DNA from: Haplomitrium mnioides
Lineage: Eukaryota > Marchantiophyta > Haplomitriopsida > Calobryales
Assembly (NCBI GenBank): GCA_049999725.1
Contig: JBNGIS010024445.1
Location: 66,837-89,396 of the forward strand
Direction of reading: 5' to 3'
Length of the DNA stretch: 22,560 nucleotides
Positions within the stretch are counted from its first letter, which is position 1, and each line of letters opens with the position of its first letter. The position numbers and the translations under genes are program-made. Below the pieces are notes generated by a model. The model saw nothing but the letters and a program-made list of their open reading frames with translations. It had not been told where the DNA came from and made no database searches. Of the stretch, positions 17,651 through 22,560 are shown piece after piece.

Positions 17651-19012
17651 TTGTTGGAGATCAATCGACATCCGAGGGAAGTGTCGATTGAGACGGTGTG
17701 GAATGAGAGATTTCCAAGCAAAGCAAGACAAACTCAATGGACAATGTCGTCCATAGATCCAAATTTTGGTGATAAAGAGGAGATGTGCCTACGAAAGAAG
17801 CTTTATGAAAGGTTGCTAAAGAGGGCAAGAACAAAGCACACGGTATGGAGGCCAATTGAGCAACTAACTGGTGTGATTGTTCCAAGTGGAGAAGGGCCGT
17901 AGGGAAACCCAATCGAAGGCAGAATAACAGAGGGAGTTGTCATTGTTAATGTAATTAATCTTGAAGACAACTTAGAAGATTGGGAGAGAATGTTGGCTCG
18001 AGCCGATGCTTCTCCAAAGGAGATCCAAAGGCAGTTGAGAGAGCAAGAAGCGGAGCAAAGGAAAATGGGAACTAGTGATGTAATTTCAACTGCCATAAGA
18101 AGTGTGAGAAGTAAGAGGGAAAATGTGATGAAGGCACTATTGAGAACTTCTTCGGTGGTGGGACTGATAAGAGGGCCAATGTTGGAAGGAAATAGAGAAG
18201 GGCGAATAGTTCCAGTGATGTTAAGTCAGATTGTGAGGGAGCTAGAAGTTGGAGAAGAAATAGCACTATGAGCCATAGCCGAGCTAGAGAATGAGTTGGA
18301 TGATGTAACAAACATGGATGAAGAGAGGAATTTTGATAGTGAAGATTGGAAAAGTGCTTTACAAAGAGTGTGTCAAAGAATGAAAATGAGACAAGATCGA
18401 TTAACAGCTGAGATCGAACAATTAAGAAAGGAGAAGGTTGGAATGGAGGGAATTTGGATGGAGAAGTTAGAGAAGTAGAAAAGAGAATCTTCTGAAAGAA
18501 CAGAGATGAAAGTGCAAATAGGAAAAATGACATCTCAATTGGCAGATTGAATGGAAGAAATTATATGGTTGCAAAGTCAAGTTGATGATGTTTCAAGCCA
18601 ACTACACAGATTTGATACTCAAGTGTTTGTGCTATCTCAAGAGAAAAATGAGGCCAAAGTGGAAATGAGAAAACAAGGAGAGGAAAATACTAAGCTTTGG
18701 GAAGAAATTGCAGCTCACGAGGAAGTAAAGAGGAGTTGGAAGGAATTCTATCGAGGGATACTTAGCGATACAAGGATGAGATTCAGATATCAACGCTATT
18801 ACATGAGAAGCTCGATGCGTAGCAAAGGGATTCTATTGATTGTGAGAAGAGGGAGTTTTCCAAAGATTTTCATTAAGTGTTGTGTATGTCCACTTGTGTA
18901 TGTCCACTCGTTTGGTGCAGATGTGAGAGAAGGTGAAGGTAGTGAAAGCAAAGACATTAGATTGAGTGGATCGATCTTTGCAACAACTAGTGTTGGATAT
19001 CGGAGAAGTTAA
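17651..19012 (+). pseudogene. Unidentified coiled-coil protein remnant, one frame with four stops
   Basis: A single plus frame runs about 450 codons, broken only by stops at 17900-17902 (TAG), 18269-18271 (TGA), 18476-18478 (TAG) and 18548-18550 (TGA). At several of them protein-like sequence resumes at once, which fits point mutations of Trp or Arg codons. The segment 17945-18240 is mixed (W-E-R-M-L-A-R-A-D-A-S-P-K-E-I near 17975-18019). From 18280 to about 18760 it is strongly charged and heptad-like (for example E-I-E-Q-L-R-K-E-K and V-D-D-V-S-S-Q-L-H-R-F), as in a long coiled coil. After about 18770 the character changes. Further coding-like text in other frames reaches about 19500. There is no signal peptide or catalytic motif. 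It could be an accessory ORF of a retroelement or a host gene fragment. Confidence 0.5.
18882..18909 (+). repeat. 14-bp tandem duplication
   Basis: GTGTATGTCCACTT is followed at once by GTGTATGTCCACTC. It lies where the coiled-coil frame stops looking protein-like, so it may mark a small local rearrangement. Confidence 0.6.
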
Positions 19013-20238
19013 CTAGGAGGCTTGCAAAAACCAAGAACAATTGGCAATTTTGGAAGAGAAAAGCTAGAAAGAAGCATCCGAAGAAATATTGGGAGTGACA
19101 ATTGCAAGTAGAGAAAGGAGGAGCTACTCCTTCTACTCTTATTTTGTTTTCAAAGTTGCTCACAAGGTTGTGAGAAAGATTTATAAAGTCAAGATAAAAT
19201 ACCTTCAAGATCATTTGAGAGTATGTTAAGGCCTCTACGTTGTATGATTGGGAGAGTGAGAGTATTAATGAAGATCAATTGAGAATTGAGCAGCATTAAT
19301 CGGTTCTGGAAAATAGCAGAGCTTAAATCGATTCGTATTATGATTTTATTCTTCTTAAGGGATCTATCTATCAAAGATTGAGAGTGAGAAGCCAAGAAAG
19401 AGTCTAGGAATTGTTGAAGGGGAGAAATTAATAAAGATGGGGAGAGAGATCCAGAAAGGGAGTCAATTGAGGTAGTGAGAGGCTTCATCCAATTGTTGGG
19501 CCTACCTGATCGAGTAAAGAAGGAGGCCTTGTTAAATAAGTGTAAGGGCTAGATGAGGAGCGGAGAGAACTAAGATTTGAGGTTGAAGAGTCTGCGAGAT
19601 TGGGTTCTGGTCGACAGACTAGAAATCTTCTTTCTTAGTCAAGGTAATTGCTCAAGGTGGAATTATCCTTAATCCGATAAGTGCTATCGCTATATAGTTG
19701 TGAAGAGTGTTGTGAAATTTTGGACCGGAATAGCTCAAAGGTATGCATTCTGCCAAGGCAGAAGCAAAATTTTTGAAGAGCGCACAAGATAAAAGAAGGT
19801 GTAGATTTGTTTGTGAGTTGGACGAGAAAAATTAGGAATCAGACTATTTGGTGAAACAGTGATTCCAAAAATTCTTTATCAAGACGTATGTCGAATTGTA
19901 GGAGACCACGGAAGGAAGCCAAAGCCGATGGATTAAGTGTTTGATAGAGTTAATTGAGAGGATGGTTAAGCTTCGAGGTTAAATGTGACGTCAGATGGTT
20001 GACAGAGAATGATGTGTTGAGCTCTGATTGGTCGAGAATTTATCAGATGATGTCACCTAAGTTGTCGTAAGTGGTTTGTCAAAGAAGTTAGAAAGTCATA
20101 GGTCAATGCAAGATTCCAACTTCATATTGGAAAACAACATCGGGCGACAGTCTGAAAGGAGGTTTTATCTTTGTTTCAGACATTGTTAGCTGTGAATCAT
20201 TGTAGCCATTCAAGGAAGAGGCGCGATGAGAATGGGAG
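19013..20238. other. Decayed spacer without a supportable gene
   Basis: Up to about 19500 there are scattered coding-like fragments on the plus strand with many stops, probably the tail of the coiled-coil ORF. From 19500 to 20238 I see no conserved protein, RNA gene or clear repeat. It could include U3 of an LTR belonging to the element whose primer-binding site is at 20437, if that LTR is longer than proposed here. Confidence 0.45.
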
Positions 20239-20426
20239 TGTTGGGGGAAATAATCAAAGTTTTCTCCAAATTTGGAATTCCGTTTTAGTGAAGATATCAG
20301 GTTTTTGTGAAGTGAGTGATTTGGTGAGGGAAAAGTGGATTTCGATATAAAAATTCGGCCTCCTTGTTGAAAAGAACTTGGAAAAAGGATTGAACTGAGT
20401 GTCTTGGGTTAACCGTTGATACTACA
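20239..20426 (+). repeat. Candidate short 5' LTR (or 3' end of a longer LTR) of element C
   Basis: A TGTTGGGGG start at 20239 follows a purine-rich AGAATGGGAG, a TATAAAAA box lies at 20346-20353, and an ACA end at 20424-20426 comes just before the primer-binding site. TGT...ACA ends with a TATA box inside fit an LTR of about 190 bp. That is short for Ty3/gypsy, so the left border may instead lie well upstream. The right border is more reliable than the left. No second LTR is in the window to test it. Confidence 0.35.
20346..20353 (+). promoter_or_regulatory. TATA box of element C LTR
   Basis: TATAAAAA lies about 90 bp upstream of the primer-binding site, a sensible distance for an LTR promoter with short R and U5 regions. 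Confidence 0.5.
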
Positions 20427-20436
20427 TGTGAATTTT

Positions 20437-20454
20437 TGGCACCGTTGTTGGGGA
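20437..20454 (+). promoter_or_regulatory. Primer-binding site of element C (tRNA-Asp-like)
   Basis: TGGCACCGTTGTTGGGGA differs from the plant Ty3/gypsy site TGGCGCCGTTGCCGGGGA, usually attributed to tRNA-Asp, only by G-to-A and C-to-T transitions, partly at CpG positions. It gives the orientation of the element as plus and marks the end of its 5' LTR just upstream. Confidence 0.75.
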
Positions 20455-20630
20455 GGCAATAAATTATGCTAAAGAAACATTTGTGAAGCTCATCATTTAA
20501 TAGTGGATGTGTGTTTAAAGCTGAAGAGTGAAGGCCTAAAGAAGAACGAGATTTAGATAACTGGTTGTTGTGGACAGCTCTAGAGCTTGTGGCTTAAATC
20601 AAAAGAGGATGAGAGTGGAAGAATAACTTT

Positions 20631-21110
20631 TTGTTGACTAACTTCCTTGTAAATTTGCAAAATCAATTTCCTACATGTACTCTGCAAAATACTAGTTTGG
20701 GAATTGAAGATTATTTGTGGGAATCTATCCAACAATACGAAACATATCAATTTCTAGAGGAACATCTTCGAGTAGAAAACGTTGAAGCGGGAGGTTGGGA
20801 TTTTTCCAAAGACATCGAGTTAACTTGAGGCTGAGTTGTGATGCAATATGTCAAAAGAGAAGACAAATTTGTGACAGCCAGAGCTTTTCTTCACTCATTA
20901 TCCTATTACATGAGTTCTCCGGAACTTCATAAGTACATCCAATTAGTAAAACTTGTGTACTCAAACGATTTAATTTGGGTTGGAGGCATAATTAACAAAG
21001 ATTTGAATTACATTCTAGGTTACACCGATCCGACTAGCCGGCTAATCGAGGTTGCTAGTCCTACAGAAACTCAAACAGAAGAAAAGCCCAAAGAAGAAGA
21101 AGAAATATAA
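20631..21110 (+). pseudogene. Small ORF upstream of gag in element C (unknown)
   Basis: About 160 codons lie in one frame. It is broken by one or two stops near 20826-20836 and ends with the acidic E-K-P-K-E-E-E-E-I and TAA at 21108-21110. The start is unclear: the frame opens at a TTG and an ATG at 20609 lies in another frame. Recognisable local pieces are Y-L-W-E-S-I-Q-Q-Y-E-T-Y and H-K-Y-I-Q-L-V-K-L-V-Y. It matches no domain I know. The next frame (gag) begins 58 bp later with an ATG at 21169. Many plant Ty3/gypsy elements of Tat/Ogre type carry an extra ORF before gag, so this may be one, but I cannot show homology. Confidence 0.5.
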
Positions 21111-21168
21111 AAGATAAGATTAAAAAAAAGGATGAGTATGTGTTGGGCAGAAAAAGAGAGTCGAGCTT

Positions 21169-22323
21169 ATGTCTAGACCACCTTGGGATCAAAGTATGTC
21201 TATCAGTCAAAGCCAACAAGATCAAGACAAAAGATAAATGAGAAGAGTAGCAAAGAAGATTGTATTCTTTGAGTTTAGAAAGAATTTACAGGTTGATGTT
21301 CCATTGCATCATCAAGGAACATCATCAGATTATCCTACCTTGCTAAATGTGTCTCCAAAACACGTGCACATATTTGGAGAAGTTGAACAAAGTCAATCCA
21401 AAGCTAGTAAAGATAATCAAGAAGTCCAAGAAAGTCAAAGAGAAGAGTTGAGTATGAATTGTTCGCCTTCTGGTTCAATTTCAAGTTCAGAGGAGTCTAC
21501 ACCATTGGGTTCACTAGGTAGAGGTGGAGGAGGTTTTCCTTTTGTACTAGTTCCACTTCTGATGGCGACACTGACAAAAACCCGCTTGTGATATGCAAAC
21601 TTCAGTGGAAATCGCGGAGGAGATGTTGTTGATTCTTTTATGGACTAATTTGAATTTGATTCCATGGCAAATGGAGAAAATATAGATGCATATCAATTAC
21701 AGATTTTACTTGGTTTACTTACACACTTGGCTTAGAAATGGTATGTTTCTTTGGAGATGGGTTATAAAACAACATATCCATTCCTCAAGGCAACACTGTT
21801 ACAACATTTCCGATATATTGGATATAAGACCAGAGTTATGGCAGATCTATTGCAAATTAAGAGAACAAAGCATATTGCATTAAAGAAATATACACAAGAA
21901 GTAAAGAGATTGGGCTCAAAGTTGGACCCTTGTCTAGGAGAATTCTTCATGATAAAAAATTACATCAAGAGACTAGCACCCTCAATGCAAAGATATTGAT
22001 ATCAACAAAAGCCGACTATTTTTCAAGAGGGAATTGATGTTGTGGAGACATTTAAACTCTCCAATCAAAATATTGATTCTAAAGCAAGTATTTCTATTGT
22101 TCTGGCTACCAAAGCCAAGACAAAATTGCAAGATTATGATAAAGAATTGTGCATGTCATTTGAATCATCTTCTGATACAAATGAGTCGGCAAAAGTGGAA
22201 TTGAACTCGAAAGAAGATGTCAAGACTGGGAAGCATCAACCTTCTGGTTCAAAATTGTTGAAGACGGTTGTGGCTAATCTAGGAAAGAAAATTTCACAGT
22301 TGGAAATCTGTAATGATCACTAA
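21169..22323 (+). pseudogene. Degraded Gag of element C
   Basis: An ATG at 21169 starts M-S-R-P-P-W-D-Q. The same frame runs to 22323, with stops near 21235, 21589, about 21645, about 21735 and about 21998 and no clear frameshift. A Ser-rich and Gly-rich stretch (about 21460-21535) precedes the capsid domain. There, after about 21680, come Y-Q-L-Q-I-L, K-W-Y-V-S-L-E-M-G-Y, L-L-Q-H-F-R-Y-I-G-Y and I-A-L-K-K-Y-T-Q-E-V-K-R-L, fitting the 'W..L....F..L...f...F' layout of Retrotrans_gag. The C-terminal part is Lys/Ser/Glu-rich. No zinc knuckle or protease is reached before the window ends. It belongs with the primer-binding site at 20437. Confidence 0.65.
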
Positions 22324-22414
22324 CTTTAAGCCATAGCTAAAAATAATGTCAACTATCTCTAGAAAGCTATTACTAAGTTAGAGTAGCAAAAAGCAATTGC
22401 TATTATAGAGAATT

Positions 22415-22560
22415 GGACACGTAGCACGAGGAGAGGAAATCAACGAATTAAAGTGAAAGAGGGAGTCTAGATAAACTACTTTAGAAGAGGATAAGAACAC
22501 GTGGCAAGCGGAAAATTAAAGTAAAAGGAAGGTTCTAAAGATAAGGACATGTGGTAGAAG
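22415..22560 (+). repeat. Degenerate short direct repeats at window edge
   Basis: GGACACGTAGCA (22415), GAACACGTGGCA (22495) and GGACATGTGGTA (22545) begin similar stretches. The first two continue into AATTAAAGT(G/A)AAAG-like sequence. Spacing is about 80 and 50 bp. The array may continue beyond the window. It lies after the gag frame of element C. Confidence 0.4.

Noticed and set aside
18072-18533. Minus-strand frame of 153 codons rich in Phe, Leu and Ser.
   Set aside because: It is the complement of the charged coiled-coil coding sequence. A Phe/Leu/Ser-rich product is the expected antisense of GAA/AAG/GAG-rich codons.
1-22560. CRISPR arrays, tRNA or rRNA genes, bacterial operons, phage functions.
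   Set aside because: No regularly spaced repeats, cloverleaf or rRNA sequence or prokaryotic gene layout were seen. All coding traces are plant-type LTR retrotransposon material or an unknown eukaryotic-type ORF.

Overview
This window looks like intergenic, repeat-rich nuclear DNA of a land plant. I found no host gene, no rRNA or tRNA gene, no CRISPR array and nothing bacterial. Everything I can identify is LTR-retrotransposon material of Ty3/gypsy type. Most of it is decayed, mainly through Trp-to-stop and CpG-type changes. A large plant genome such as a gymnosperm or fern would fit, but no marker in the sequence fixes the species.

Layout. (1) Positions 1-1575 hold a plus-strand Ty3/gypsy remnant (gag, then protease, then the start of reverse transcriptase), cut off inside the RT just after the conserved F-S-K-L-D-L region. 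(2) Positions 1576-17143 hold a 15.6-kb minus-strand array built as LTR - internal - LTR - internal - LTR. The three LTRs are 1576-3691, 8368-10343 and 15031-17143. The two internal regions are 3692-8367 and 10344-15030. Each internal region reads, in minus-strand order: a leader of about 1.8 kb carrying a tandem duplication of about 270 bp, a gag core with an acidic Ser-rich and then Lys/Arg-rich tail, a segment with three CCHC zinc knuckles in the -1 frame, an aspartic protease ORF of about 300 codons, and a polypurine tract against the LTR. No reverse transcriptase, RNase H or integrase is present, so this is a gag-protease-only, non-autonomous family that would depend on enzymes from another element. 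(3) Positions 17144 to about 19500 hold a plus-strand degraded ORF of unknown identity, with a possible zinc knuckle at the left and a long coiled-coil region in one frame interrupted by only four stops. (4) From about 20239 to the window end lies the 5' part of another plus-strand Ty3/gypsy-like element: TATA box, a primer-binding site resembling the tRNA-Asp class, a small extra ORF, then a gag with in-frame stops.

The flanks of the array do not continue each other: RT on the left, an unrelated ORF on the right. The 5 bases outside the two outer LTR ends also differ. This suggests the array arose by recombination between copies at two loci rather than by one simple insertion. The most unusual points are the array itself, the gag-protease-only coding content, a stop-bounded -1 frame overlap and an in-frame UAG shared by both copies, an internal duplicate of the polypurine tract near a TATA-like box in the leader, and the unidentified coiled-coil ORF.
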